Origin: Caldilineaceae bacterium | GTDB lineage: Bacteria; Chloroflexota; Anaerolineae; Caldilineales; Caldilineaceae | Reading direction: 5' to 3' | DNA: 64,000 bases | Assembly: GCA_022842065.1 (NCBI GenBank) | Contig: JALHQH010000019.1 | Coordinates: 124,001-188,000, forward strand | Part shown: positions 44,511 to 54,752 of the stretch, piece after piece | How the letters are laid out: each line of letters starts with the position of its first letter | Position numbering within the stretch: position 1 is the first letter of the stretch | Notes under the pieces: generated by a model | Seen by the model: the letters and a program-made list of their open reading frames with translations, nothing else | Databases searched by the model: none | What the model was told of the DNA's origin: nothing | Position numbers and translations under genes: made by a program

Positions 44511-44645
44511 AGTAGATTAGTAGATTAGTAGATTAGTAAATCGGTAAATCAGTAGATCGGTTCGTATCTACCGATTTACCGATTTACTGATTTACTGATT
44601 TACTGATTTACCGATTTACCGATTTACCAGTATACCGATCTACCA
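44511..44645. repeat. AT-rich octamer array with inverted halves
   Basis: The left half repeats agtagatt/ggtaaatc units on the top strand (gtagattagtagattag...), and the right half repeats the complement (taccgatttaccgattta...). The two halves can pair into a long imperfect hairpin. Unit length is 8 bp, like the array at 953. It occupies most of the 274-bp gap upstream of the polyketide operon. Confidence 0.75.
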
Positions 44646-44718
44646 ATCTCCCCCCAATTTGGACGATAAGCTATATAACTTTTCTAGAAAAGCTGCCATA
44701 ATCAGACATCGCTGCGGC

Positions 44719-44750
44719 TTGGCCGCTGATCAGCATCGATCAGCGGCCAA
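44719..44750 (+). promoter_or_regulatory. Leader hairpin upstream of the UbiA-polyketide operon
   Basis: Perfect 13-bp stem ttggccgctgatc (44719-44731) with its complement (44738-44750), loop agcatc, ending 24 bp before the UbiA start. Could be an operator for a dimeric repressor or an mRNA leader structure; it lacks a T-tract. Confidence 0.45.
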
Positions 44751-44774
44751 AAGTTCATTGCAAGGAAGCTGCCA

Positions 44775-45692
44775 ATGTCTGATTATTCATTCTCTGCTGT
44801 TAGCCCGGCACAATCCCCGTGGGCGCTTGCCCGTACCCTCATTATTCATCTGCGTCTTCACTTTCAACTCTTACTCGCACCGATCTTTGTTTGGGCCTTT
44901 CTGCTGGCAGGAGGTCGCCTGGATCTCCGCTTCTGGATCGCCTTTGTGGCCTTTCATCTCTGCCTCTATGGGGGCACCACGGCCTTTAATAGCTATTATG
45001 ATCGCGATGAGGGACCGGTCGGCGGGCTGGAAAAACCACCGCCCGTACACGCGGCGCTTTTGCCCTTCTCCCTGCTGTTACAGGGGGTGGGCGCGCTGCT
45101 GGCCATCTTTGTCAATCTGCCCTTTCTCCTCATCTATCTTACCATCTTTGCCATGGGCGCGGCCTACTCCCATCCGGCCTTGCGCTGGAAGGCACGACCG
45201 CTAGGCGGGCTGCTCACTGTGGCGATTGGTCAGGGTCTCCTCGCTGGGCTGGGCGGTTGGGTCAGTGTCGCGGCCACGCCCACCCTGCCCACACTGCTAG
45301 GTTGGCTGGGGATTAGCGCAGCAGCGCTGATCACCACTGGTTTCTACCCGATTACACAGATCTATCAGATCGAGGAAGATCTGGCGCGCGGCGATCTGAC
45401 CTTCGCGGCCTGGCGTGGACCACAGGGGGCCTTTACCTTTGCAATTGTGACATTGGCGGGTGCCGCGCTCCTGCTGATCTGGGTAATGGGACAAGCGCTT
45501 GGCCTCTGGCAAGCAGTGATCGTTGCCGGCTGCTATCTGGGGTTGCTAAGTGCAATCATCTGGTGGGCGCGCCACTTTGAGCCAACCCAAGTCATCGGTA
45601 ACTTCCGCCGCGTCATGCGCATCTACACAATGACTTGCGGTGGCTTTTTGGCATTTCTCGCCCTGCACCTGCTCTGGTTCAGCGTGCGCTAG
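44775..45692 (+). CDS. UbiA-family prenyltransferase
   Basis: 305 residues, eight to nine membrane helices. The first Asp-rich motif is FNSYYDRDEG (Asn72, Asp76, Asp78), which binds Mg-diphosphate; the second is FYPITQIYQIEEDLARGD (190-207). KPPPVH after the first motif replaces the usual RPL, so the isoprenoid site differs from MenA/UbiA. Membrane enzymes of this type attach an isoprenyl chain to an aromatic acceptor. It heads an operon with a type III polyketide synthase, an FAD enzyme and a methyltransferase, so its acceptor is presumably the polyketide product. Ends 27 bp before the synthase gene. Confidence 0.9.
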   Translation: MSDYSFSAVSPAQSPWALARTLIIHLRLHFQLLLAPIFVWAFLLAGGRLDLRFWIAFVAFHLCLYGGTTAFNSYYDRDEGPVGGLEKPPPVHAALLPFSLLLQGVGALLAIFVNLPFLLIYLTIFAMGAAYSHPALRWKARPLGGLLTVAIGQGLLAGLGGWVSVAATPTLPTLLGWLGISAAALITTGFYPITQIYQIEEDLARGDLTFAAWRGPQGAFTFAIVTLAGAALLLIWVMGQALGLWQAVIVAGCYLGLLSAIIWWARHFEPTQVIGNFRRVMRIYTMTCGGFLAFLALHLLWFSVR

Positions 45693-45719
45693 CAGCAGTA
45701 GAAAAGGGGTATCAACATC

Positions 45720-46913
45720 ATGAATCTTCGACCACAACCCGCGATTCTGGCCTTAGGCACCGCCGTCCCACGCTATCAATTGCAACAGCGCGAATTGGCG
45801 CAGTGGATGGCCGCCGGTTTTCCGGATCAGCCAGGGCTGGCCCGTATGATCCGCGCAGTCCATATGCAATCCGGCATTGAAACACGCTACAGTTGTCTGC
45901 CCGATTATGGCGATCCAGAGAGCCCTTCGCACTTTACGCTGGGCGGTACACTGGCCGATAGCGCCACCACAGGGCAGCGCATGGCGATCTATGAACGCGA
46001 AGCAACGCCATTGGCAATGGCCGCCGCGCAGCGCGCCATTGCCGAACTGGCCGCCCGGCGCGGCTGCACCGTCGCACACCTACACAGCCAGATTACCCAT
46101 GTGATTGCCGTCAGTTGTACCGGTTTTTTTGCCCCAGGCTTGGACTTTGCCCTGACCAAAGGTCTGGGCTTGAACCCAACCGTGGATCGCCGACTGATTG
46201 GCTTTATGGGCTGTGCCGCAGCCTTTAATGGGTTACGCAGTGCCCAACAGGCCGTGTTGAGCACTGCGGACGCATTGGCCCTGGTGGTTTCCGTCGAGCT
46301 GTCATCGCTACACACCTACCCTATGCAAAGCCGTGATGGCATTGTCGCCGCCTCGCTCTTTGCGGATGGAGCAGGGGCGGCCCTGGTTGGCAACCCCACC
46401 GCCGCGGATAATAATTACTTTCTGCTGGAGCAATTTCACACCTGCATCAAGCCGGAGACAGAAGGGGAAATGGCCTGGCAGATTGGCGATCATGGCTTTG
46501 TGTTACGCCTTTCGGCCCAAGTTCCCGCCCATCTGGCTGAAGTCGCGCCCGCGGCGTTGGGTGCGCTCTATGGGGAGGCACGACCAGATTTTTGGGCGAT
46601 TCATCCCGGTGGGCGGGCGATTGTCGAGCGGCTGGGCGAGATCTTTGCCTTGACAGCCGACCAGCTTGCCGCGACCCAGCAGGTATTGCGTGACTATGGC
46701 AACATGTCATCAGCCACGATCCTCTTCGTGCTGCACAAGTTACAGGGCACGTTGCAGCACGAGTGGCGAACGCAACAGGGACACCAAGGGGTGGCGATGG
46801 CCTTTGGACCAGGGTTGGTGATCGAGATGGCACGCCTGCGCTTTGTTGGCACGCCGCAACGGCAGCACACAAACGGGGTACAAGCACATGCGGACACGCT
46901 GATCGCCACATGA
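45720..46913 (+). CDS. Type III polyketide synthase (chalcone/stilbene-synthase family)
   Basis: 397 residues. The catalytic triad is complete: Cys165 in GFMGCAAAFNGLR, His295 in WAIHPGGRAI, Asn328 in YGNMSSATILF. VSCTGFFAPGLDFALTKGLG and SLFADGAGAALVG are also family-typical. The enzyme extends an acyl-CoA starter with malonyl units and cyclises it, giving a pyrone, resorcinol or phloroglucinol. GYGP-type loop residues seen in plant enzymes are not conserved, and the product cannot be read from sequence. In the operon with UbiA, an FAD enzyme and a methyltransferase, an alkylated or prenylated phenol/quinone is likely. Confidence 0.93.
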   Translation: MNLRPQPAILALGTAVPRYQLQQRELAQWMAAGFPDQPGLARMIRAVHMQSGIETRYSCLPDYGDPESPSHFTLGGTLADSATTGQRMAIYEREATPLAMAAAQRAIAELAARRGCTVAHLHSQITHVIAVSCTGFFAPGLDFALTKGLGLNPTVDRRLIGFMGCAAAFNGLRSAQQAVLSTADALALVVSVELSSLHTYPMQSRDGIVAASLFADGAGAALVGNPTAADNNYFLLEQFHTCIKPETEGEMAWQIGDHGFVLRLSAQVPAHLAEVAPAALGALYGEARPDFWAIHPGGRAIVERLGEIFALTADQLAATQQVLRDYGNMSSATILFVLHKLQGTLQHEWRTQQGHQGVAMAFGPGLVIEMARLRFVGTPQRQHTNGVQAHADTLIAT

Positions 46914-46940
46914 ACAGGGCAATATGGATAAGGCAAGCTG

Positions 46941-48134
46941 ATGAGCACACCGATTAACCAGGAACAGGCTAAACAAGAATATGACGTGGCAATTGTGGGG
47001 GCCGGCATTGGGGGCAGTACGCTGGCCGCGGCCTTGGCCCAACAGGGTTGGCGCGTCATCCTGCTGGAACGCGATCAATTTCCACGCCATAAAGTCTGTG
47101 GCGAATTTCTGTCACCCGAATCTCAAACAAGCCTGGCCGCGCTGGGGCTAGCGGATGCCTTACAAGCCCACCAACCGGTGCCACTATACTGCGCGACCAT
47201 CACCAGTGTCACGGGCCATCAGCTTGACCTGCCCCTGCCGGGTGCGGCATGGGGGTTGAGTCGTTTCGCCCTGGATGCAACCCTAGCCGCCCAAGCGGTG
47301 AAATATGGCGCGGAGCTGTACACTGGCGTAACCGTAAATGGCTATGCAGTGACGGCACAGGGCTATCAGATCGAATGTCGGCAAGGGCAAACACAAGTGG
47401 CGGTGCGGGCGCGGAGCGTCATTATGGCCTGTGGCCGCCATAGCACCCAGGGCTTACCGCCATATCCGGCACAGCAGACGCGCGGGCAATTGCGCAGGCG
47501 CCAGGGGGTGGGGGTCAAAGCCCATTACCAAGGCGTGGCGATGGCTGCGCAAACAGAACTCTACCTCTTCGAGGGGGGCTATGTCGGGATCAATCCGGTC
47601 GAGGGGGGGGCGGTGAATGTTTGCGCCCTGCTCGATTACGCCACCTTTGCCGCCGCCGGGAAAGCCGTGCTGCCGGCGCTGGAGACGATGCGTAGCTGGA
47701 ATCGTGCGTTTGCCGCACGGCTGGCAGGCGCAGAACCATTGCCGGCGACGGCCTGTGCGGTTGCCCCGGTTGACACGCTGCGCCGAGCCCAACCCTGGGC
47801 CGGCAGCGGTGAGGGGGTGGCCTGTGTGGGGGATAGCGCCGCAATGATCCCGCCCCTCTGTGGTGACGGCATGGCCATGGCCTTGCGCAGTGCCGAGATC
47901 TGTGCCCCGCTGGCCGACGAGTTTTTGCGCGGTCAGCGCTCGCTGGCGGCGTGGGCAGATGCTTATCGCGTGCAATGGCATCGCGAATTCGACCAGCGGT
48001 TACGGCTCGGGAAAAACTTACAACGGGCCTTAGCTGCCCCCTATCTTGGCACCAGCCTGCTGTGGCTGGGACGCCTGGTGCCACCCGTTGCCGGCTATTT
48101 TGTCAACGCCACCCGTGGGGGGAATCGTTTGTGA
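46941..48134 (+). CDS. FAD-dependent oxidoreductase (geranylgeranyl-reductase/monooxygenase-like)
   Basis: 397 residues. Rossmann motif VAIVGAGIGGSTLAAALAQQG (17-36, in parts), then the substrate-side loop FPRHKVCGEFLSPES, and the second FAD motif VACVGDSAAMIPPLCGDGMA (about 292-310). The HKVCGEFLSPE pattern is shared by geranylgeranyl-reductase-like enzymes and by flavoproteins found next to bacterial type III polyketide synthases. It may hydroxylate the aromatic ring (toward a quinone) or reduce prenyl double bonds. It begins 27 bp after the synthase and ends 36 bp before the methyltransferase. Confidence 0.88.
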   Translation: MSTPINQEQAKQEYDVAIVGAGIGGSTLAAALAQQGWRVILLERDQFPRHKVCGEFLSPESQTSLAALGLADALQAHQPVPLYCATITSVTGHQLDLPLPGAAWGLSRFALDATLAAQAVKYGAELYTGVTVNGYAVTAQGYQIECRQGQTQVAVRARSVIMACGRHSTQGLPPYPAQQTRGQLRRRQGVGVKAHYQGVAMAAQTELYLFEGGYVGINPVEGGAVNVCALLDYATFAAAGKAVLPALETMRSWNRAFAARLAGAEPLPATACAVAPVDTLRRAQPWAGSGEGVACVGDSAAMIPPLCGDGMAMALRSAEICAPLADEFLRGQRSLAAWADAYRVQWHREFDQRLRLGKNLQRALAAPYLGTSLLWLGRLVPPVAGYFVNATRGGNRL

Positions 48135-48170
48135 CGGCTGACACGCCCAGTGGATACCCACCACTCACTA

Positions 48171-49001
48171 ATGACCACTGACCAGAAAGTAACCACCTTG
48201 CGAAGACGCCAACTCATCGAAATTCATGAACAACCCTGGTGTCCACTAGCCGTACGCGATGGGGCGACCGATTGTCTACGACTGATCGCCACCGTGGGCC
48301 GCCAATACCGCCATGTGCTGCCCAAGTTGCAGGCGGCGTTGGCGGCAACCGGTGCCACGCGCATCGTTGATCTCTGCGCCGGCAGTGGTGGCCCGTGGCT
48401 CACGCTCCATCGGCAATTACAACCGGTCGCCGGCGCACCCGTTGAAGTGATCTTGACCGATCTCTACCCGCGCCCGCTGGCCCTGCCGCAAGCAGGGCAA
48501 CAGGGAGAAGCGGCAACGAATAGCAGCTTACACTATCTCGCGCAGCCGGTCGACGTTACGCAAACCCCGCCCACGTTAGGGGGCTTTCGCACTCTGTTCA
48601 CCGCTTTTCATCATTTTGCGCCAGCCACCGCCCAGGCGATTTTACAAGATGCCGTGGATCAGAGACAAGGCATTGCGATCTTTGAGCAGACCCGGCGCAC
48701 CCCCTTGGCCCTCCTTTTTATGCTGGTGCTGGCCCCTCTGGTCCTCTTGATCACCCCGTTGATCCGACCCTGGCACCCGGCCCGCTTTTTTTGGACCTAT
48801 CTCGTGCCAGCCATCCCCTTGGTGCTGGCCATTGATGGGATAGTCTCTTGCTTGCGTACCTATACCCCGGACGAAATCCAACGCATGACGACGCAACTCA
48901 CCGGTGAACCCTATCACTGGGAGATTGGAACCGCACCGGCCCCACTCTCACCGCTGGGGGTGATCTATGCGATTGGCTATCCTGAACCCTTGCAGAAATA
49001 A
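48171..49001 (+). CDS. Membrane-associated SAM methyltransferase of the polyketide operon
   Basis: 276 residues from ATG 48171; an in-frame GTG at 48150 is an alternative start and neither has a clear ribosome-binding site. Motif I is IVDLCAGSGGPWLTLHR (about 69-85); VEVILTDLYP supplies the acidic SAM ligand, and FRTLFTAFHHFAP resembles motif II. Two hydrophobic helices (about 178-198 and 205-228) interrupt the C-terminal half, suggesting membrane attachment near a lipophilic substrate. It probably O- or C-methylates the prenylated polyketide. Last gene of the operon, followed by a strong palindrome. Confidence 0.85.
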   Translation: MTTDQKVTTLRRRQLIEIHEQPWCPLAVRDGATDCLRLIATVGRQYRHVLPKLQAALAATGATRIVDLCAGSGGPWLTLHRQLQPVAGAPVEVILTDLYPRPLALPQAGQQGEAATNSSLHYLAQPVDVTQTPPTLGGFRTLFTAFHHFAPATAQAILQDAVDQRQGIAIFEQTRRTPLALLFMLVLAPLVLLITPLIRPWHPARFFWTYLVPAIPLVLAIDGIVSCLRTYTPDEIQRMTTQLTGEPYHWEIGTAPAPLSPLGVIYAIGYPEPLQK

Positions 49002-49018
49002 GGGAATGACAAGCAACC

Positions 49019-49080
49019 TTATTCTGATTTAATTTTGCCACTGGATTTGACAATCCAGTGGCAAAATTAAATCAGAATAA
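49019..49080. terminator. 29-bp stem palindrome between convergent genes
   Basis: Perfect arms 49019-49047 and 49052-49080 (left begins ttattctgatttaattttgc), loop tgac. AT-rich base with A/T runs, in the 90-bp gap between the methyltransferase and the histidine kinase genes. Likely bidirectional terminator. Confidence 0.8.
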
Positions 49081-49091
49081 AAGCTAGGATG

Positions 49092-52000
49092 TCATCGGTG
49101 CGGCACTCCTGAGATCTCAGCGGGACGAGCTTGTTGATCAAGAATGGTACGCACCGTGCTGGTCAGTGAATAGAGAGTGTAGGGTTTGGGCAGAAAGGTG
49201 ACATTGGGGCGGCTCACAAATTCATCCGGCAACTCGGCCACATAGCCGGAAACCAACAAAATTGGGACGGCAGGGCGCAGTTGCATGAAACGCTCGGCCA
49301 CCTCGGCCCCATTCATGTGGGGCATAATCATATCGGTCATCAACAGATCGATCTTATAAGTGGCGTTCTTGGCTAGCTCGAGTGCATCCGGACCAGAACT
49401 ACATTCCAGCACATGATAGCCCTGGCCGGAAAGTACTTCCAGGGCGACGGCGCGGACGGCAGCATCATCCTCTACCAGCAGAATCGTTTCGATCCCAGTC
49501 ATCACCCGTGGGGTAGTCAGCACCACCGCGACGTCAGGCACCTTCATTGATTGAGGTAACAAGATCTGGAAAGTAGTGCCTTGGCCGACTGTGCTCTGTA
49601 ACACAATTTGCCCGCCGCACTGCTGGATAATACTGTGACAGATCGAGAGGCCCAGCCCCGTACCTTTGCCTGGTGCTTTGGTTGTATAAAAGGGTTCAAA
49701 AATCTTCAGTTGTACATCATCTGCAATGCCAATCCCAGTGTCACTAATTTCAAGCATGATATAGGGGCCGGGAAGGGTATTAAAGTGCCGACGGCTGGCT
49801 TGCCCGTCCAAAAAAATATTCTGCGTGGTAATCGCCAACGTGCCACCGGTAGGCATGGCGTCGCGCGCATTGACCGCCAGATTGATCAGCAGTTGTTCAA
49901 ATTGACCGGGATCGATCTCGACCTGGTTTAGTTCAGGCGCCAGCATCAACAGCAGTTGACTATCTTCGCCGAGTGTGGTGCGTAGGATCGTCTTTAGCCC
50001 GAGGATCAAGTCATTGATATTAATGACTTTGGTCTGCACCGGCTGTTTCCGCGCAAACAGTAACAGTTGATTGGTTAGACGAGCCCCTTTCTCGGTGGCA
50101 GAACGAATATGCGTAAAGGCCTTGCGCAAACGAGAGGCATTTTCAGGCAGCTGGTTTTCGGCCACACTGGTAAAGCCCTGAATCACGGTGAGCAGATTGT
50201 TAAAGTCATGTGCAATACCGCTAGCCATTCGCCCCAGGCTCTCCATCTTTTGCGAGGCGTAGAGTTGCTCCTCCAGCCGTTTACGGTCGGTTACATCGCG
50301 CACCAACACCACAACCTTGTTATTATCACCGGCTGTCACACGTGCCTCAAAGAAGTAGAGTTGCTTGTTGATCGTGGTACGATATTCAAAGCTGGCAATG
50401 CGCTGTGTGGCAAAGGCATCTTCAATCGAAAATAAGAAGAGTTGCGCCAGTTCCGGCGGCACAAGATTATGTACCGATTTACCGACAAAGTGCTTCACAT
50501 TTAGCGTAGGAATCGGTTGGTGCGCCACATGACAATCGAGCACGACGCCAGCACGGCTACCGACAAACATGTAATCGGGAATCGTATTGAGCAGCGTGCG
50601 ATAACTGGCCTCACGCTCGCGCAGATCCTCTTCGATCTGTTGACGTGTACACAAATGCCCAAGCAATAACGCATAGAGGGCCAATAGCTCGCCATCATGC
50701 TCGGCATAAGGCTTTTGCTGCAATAAATTATCGCTAAAGAGATAGCCGATAATTTTTTCACCATTCCACAGGGCGGCGGTCGCCTTCCAGCCAAAGTTTA
50801 GCGGTTGGCCATCAAGCGTAGGAATAAGGATCCCCGTCTGAAATGCATAGCGTTCTTTGCCTTTGAGCGCTTGCGCTAGGGGAAAATCATCTTCCAGACT
50901 CATCACACGGCCCCATTCGTTGCGCAGATTGCCCTGCTCATCGGTGCCATAGGTGCCACACAACCGATCACTCTCATCATCGGAGAACCACAACCCAAGC
51001 CGATCAAAACCAAGTTCGGTGCGGCCCAGGATGATCGCATTGCGGCAAAGTTCATCTAGTGTGGTACTACGCGTCAACTGGGCCGTCACACTACTCAGGG
51101 CCGCCATTTTGCTCAGGAAGACATTGGCGGCGCGCCGGCGGCGCGCCAAAGTGTTCTCAATCCGCAGGTGGGTACAGAGATGACCCAGCGTCGCAGCGTA
51201 GAGGGAGAGCAATTCGCCCTCTTGTTCGGTATACGGTCGGTGGCGTAGCAGATTATCAGCAAAAAGATAACCCACAATCGATTCGCCATCCCAGAGACCA
51301 GTGACGACATGCCACCCTTCGCCAACCGGCTGGCGATTGACATCGCGAATTTGCGAGCCAAGGAAATAAGCATGGCGTTGATCCGGCTGCTGAATAAAGC
51401 GGAGCAGCAGATCATTTTCGACGATATTGATATGGTAATTACGCTCATCGCGCAGGTGTCCTTGCTCATCCGTGCCATAAGTGCCACGGATCATGCCCGG
51501 CTCGTCGCTGAGCAACCAAAGCCCAAGACGCTCAAACCCGAGGTCGCGGATTCCCAAGTCAATCGCATTCCGACACAATTCATCCAAGGTGGCCGACCGC
51601 GCTAACACCAAAATGAGGCGATTCATACACGCCAACCGTTCGCTAAATTCCAGTTGGACCGAATGGCTGGCCCGCAAGGCATCTTCCACCACTTTGCGTT
51701 GGGTAATATCCTCAAAGGTGATGGCAAGGTAGCCTAGTGGCTGATCCGGCAGTGTCACCAGCCAGCTGCGTAGATGCAACCAGTGGATTTGTCCTTGCCG
51801 CCCCAGCAAGCGCACTTCAGTATCCAGCGACGGTTCGGGTATAACCGCGTTGGCCGCCATGCGCGCCTGATCTTCAGGCGCAAGGCCGTATCGCCAAGTG
51901 TGCGGCGCGGTATAGAGTTCCGCCAGCGTACAGCCACACAGTTGGGCATAACATTGATTGGCATAGAGGATCTGGCCATCAACCGCAGCAGCAATTAAAA

Positions 52001-52097
52001 AAGCAAAGGGCGCATTTTCGCCGATTGCGCGCCACGCGGTGAGGGCTGTTGGCAGTCGATCAGTCAATTCGGATGCAATCGTCGGGGCCATAGACAT
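49092..52097 (-). CDS. Hybrid sensor histidine kinase/response regulator (PAS-GAF-GAF-PAS-HisKA-HATPase-REC)
   Basis: 1001 residues, no membrane segments. PAS (about 25-140), then two clearly homologous GAF-like domains in tandem (about 165-320 and 340-490): both start with TLDELCRNAI and LGF(E/D)RLGLW, share GTYGTDEQG, and end with E-G-E-L-L-x-L-Y-A. A second PAS follows (500-610), then the H-box GRMASGIAHDFNNLLTVIQG (phospho-His near 628), the ATP lid with LVINLAVNARDAMP-like N-box (LLINLAVNARDAMPTGG) and GTGLGLSICHSI, and a receiver domain with LLVEDDA and phospho-Asp in LLMTDMIMP (about 917). Cytosolic sensing is implied; the ligand is unknown and no partner regulator is adjacent. Confidence 0.92.
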   Translation of the reverse strand: MSMAPTIASELTDRLPTALTAWRAIGENAPFAFLIAAAVDGQILYANQCYAQLCGCTLAELYTAPHTWRYGLAPEDQARMAANAVIPEPSLDTEVRLLGRQGQIHWLHLRSWLVTLPDQPLGYLAITFEDITQRKVVEDALRASHSVQLEFSERLACMNRLILVLARSATLDELCRNAIDLGIRDLGFERLGLWLLSDEPGMIRGTYGTDEQGHLRDERNYHINIVENDLLLRFIQQPDQRHAYFLGSQIRDVNRQPVGEGWHVVTGLWDGESIVGYLFADNLLRHRPYTEQEGELLSLYAATLGHLCTHLRIENTLARRRRAANVFLSKMAALSSVTAQLTRSTTLDELCRNAIILGRTELGFDRLGLWFSDDESDRLCGTYGTDEQGNLRNEWGRVMSLEDDFPLAQALKGKERYAFQTGILIPTLDGQPLNFGWKATAALWNGEKIIGYLFSDNLLQQKPYAEHDGELLALYALLLGHLCTRQQIEEDLREREASYRTLLNTIPDYMFVGSRAGVVLDCHVAHQPIPTLNVKHFVGKSVHNLVPPELAQLFLFSIEDAFATQRIASFEYRTTINKQLYFFEARVTAGDNNKVVVLVRDVTDRKRLEEQLYASQKMESLGRMASGIAHDFNNLLTVIQGFTSVAENQLPENASRLRKAFTHIRSATEKGARLTNQLLLFARKQPVQTKVININDLILGLKTILRTTLGEDSQLLLMLAPELNQVEIDPGQFEQLLINLAVNARDAMPTGGTLAITTQNIFLDGQASRRHFNTLPGPYIMLEISDTGIGIADDVQLKIFEPFYTTKAPGKGTGLGLSICHSIIQQCGGQIVLQSTVGQGTTFQILLPQSMKVPDVAVVLTTPRVMTGIETILLVEDDAAVRAVALEVLSGQGYHVLECSSGPDALELAKNATYKIDLLMTDMIMPHMNGAEVAERFMQLRPAVPILLVSGYVAELPDEFVSRPNVTFLPKPYTLYSLTSTVRTILDQQARPAEISGVPHR

Positions 52098-53627
<1,530 letters not shown>

Positions 53628-53641
53628 AGGGGTGTTGGTCG

Positions 53642-53699
53642 GGGTAGGTAGATTTTGTAGGGACATGATGGATCATGTCCCTACAAAATCTACCTACCC
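53642..53699. terminator. 28-bp stem palindrome after the old-yellow-enzyme gene
   Basis: Perfect arms 53642-53669 and 53672-53699 (left begins gggtaggtagattttgtagg), two loop bases. 15 bp after the upstream stop codon and 38 bp before the next start codon. Probably a transcript end; no T-tract. Confidence 0.7.
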
Positions 53700-53737
53700 T
53701 CGAAGTAGCGCACAGCGTACCAAGAAGGGAGCGAGGA

Positions 53738-54226
53738 ATGGCACGGCTGCTGGACGCGCTTATGCATCCGGTCAGTCAGATAGTGCTACTGATCGGGATC
53801 ATCGGGCTAAGTGGGTTTTTCATCTTTAAGCCCACACCGATACCGACGCGCCCAGTGACGGTGCCAATTACCCCCATCGCCGGCGGCATGCTCGTCCCTA
53901 CGCCCGCCGCAACGGTGCCCCAACCAACCAGCCAACCAACCGCAGTCGTCACGGCAAGCACAGAAACACCCCAGCCGGCGCAGCCATTTGACCAAACATC
54001 GCCCACCCCAACCGCGGCCGCGCCAACCGAGTCAGCAGCACAGCGTGCCTTATCGGCCATCCCTACCCTACGCAATGGCCCAGTCTGTGCCTGTAATGGT
54101 GACACCTATAGTTGCCGCGAGCTAGGCGATCAGGCCCAGGCTTGTTTTGATTATTGTGTTGCGCGCGGCCAGGGTGATGTCCATCGCCTGGATTTTAACC
54201 AAAATGGCGTGGCGTGCGAAGAGTAA
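53738..54226 (+). CDS. Membrane-anchored protein with C-terminal Excalibur-like motif
   Basis: 162 residues. The frame is open from 53675, but that start would lie inside the palindrome; ATG 53738 has GGGAGCGAGG just upstream. One N-terminal membrane helix (about 14-32, IVLLIGIIGLSGFFIF) is followed by a Pro/Thr-rich linker (35-110) and a Cys-rich C-terminal domain: GPVCACNGDTYSC, QACFDYC, and DFNQNGVACEE. The last is the Asp-x-Asn-x-Asn-Gly-x-x-Cys-Glu pattern of the Excalibur calcium-binding motif, common at the ends of extracellular nucleases and surface proteins. No enzyme domain is present. Function unknown; an extracytoplasmic calcium-binding role is an inference. Confidence 0.75.
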   Translation: MARLLDALMHPVSQIVLLIGIIGLSGFFIFKPTPIPTRPVTVPITPIAGGMLVPTPAATVPQPTSQPTAVVTASTETPQPAQPFDQTSPTPTAAAPTESAAQRALSAIPTLRNGPVCACNGDTYSCRELGDQAQACFDYCVARGQGDVHRLDFNQNGVACEE

Positions 54227-54314
54227 CAAAGAGGCACAATAATAAAGTTACGGCCGCCGGTGATTGGCGCGCTGATTCATGTTGACGAGCCAGGCCGGCT
54301 CTTCAATCCAAGCC

Positions 54315-54689
54315 CTACACAGCTGGGGCCGGGCTGCACATCTGTAAACGGTTGCCAAAAGGATCATAGAAGCTGCAATAGGTGACATAACCTGGAAAGA
54401 CCACAGGATCATCGCAGCGGACGCCGCGGGCGCGCAGTTCAGCGCAGGTGGCGACGCAGTCCGCTGTATTCAAGACAATCGTCGTCCCCAAGGCTGGCGC
54501 CCAGGCGGGGACAGCAGTCGTGACGGCAAGGTTACCGGCTGACGAGCCCGTGGCGAATTCGATCCAGCCGGCGGCGGGCAGATCAAAAAGGGGTGTGCCC
54601 AAGCTCAGAACTGTGCCATAAAATTCACGCGCCAGGTCCAGATCGGTCACCGTAATCGAAACGACGTTGATACCTTGAAATAGTTGCAT
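54315..54689 (-). CDS. VOC-superfamily (glyoxalase/bleomycin-resistance-like) protein
   Basis: 124 residues with the paired beta-alpha-beta-beta-beta pattern. FQGINVVSITVTDLDLAREFYGTVLSL opens the first module, and the second ends YVTYCSFYDPFGNRLQMCSPA, the usual VOC C-terminus with a metal-ligand position. GWIEFATG and a central Ala/Thr-rich stretch complete the fold. Substrate cannot be predicted; these proteins range from lyases and dioxygenases to drug-binding proteins. Start preceded by AAAGGAAG. Transcribed in the same direction as, but downstream of, the giant gene at 54753. Confidence 0.85.
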   Translation of the reverse strand: MQLFQGINVVSITVTDLDLAREFYGTVLSLGTPLFDLPAAGWIEFATGSSAGNLAVTTAVPAWAPALGTTIVLNTADCVATCAELRARGVRCDDPVVFPGYVTYCSFYDPFGNRLQMCSPAPAV

Positions 54690-54713
54690 CGTTTGCTCTT
54701 CCTTTCGTAACTT

Positions 54714-54728
54714 ATAGGACTTACGCGC
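54714..54728. repeat. Solo terminus of the taggacttacgc element
   Basis: ataggacttacgc matches the ends of the miniature element at 10103-10168. Followed by two copies of cgggaacgc. No second end was found nearby, so this is a remnant. Confidence 0.45.
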
Positions 54729-54752
54729 CGGGAACGCCGGGAACGCTGCCGG

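Noticed and set aside
44659..45204. Alternative frame overlapping the UbiA gene start
   Set aside because: The peptide is not hydrophobic in a helix pattern and lacks motifs, whereas the UbiA frame has both Asp-rich motifs.
49019..49080. Attachment site of an integrated element
   Set aside because: It is a simple palindrome between convergent genes with no integrase or direct-repeat partner in the window.
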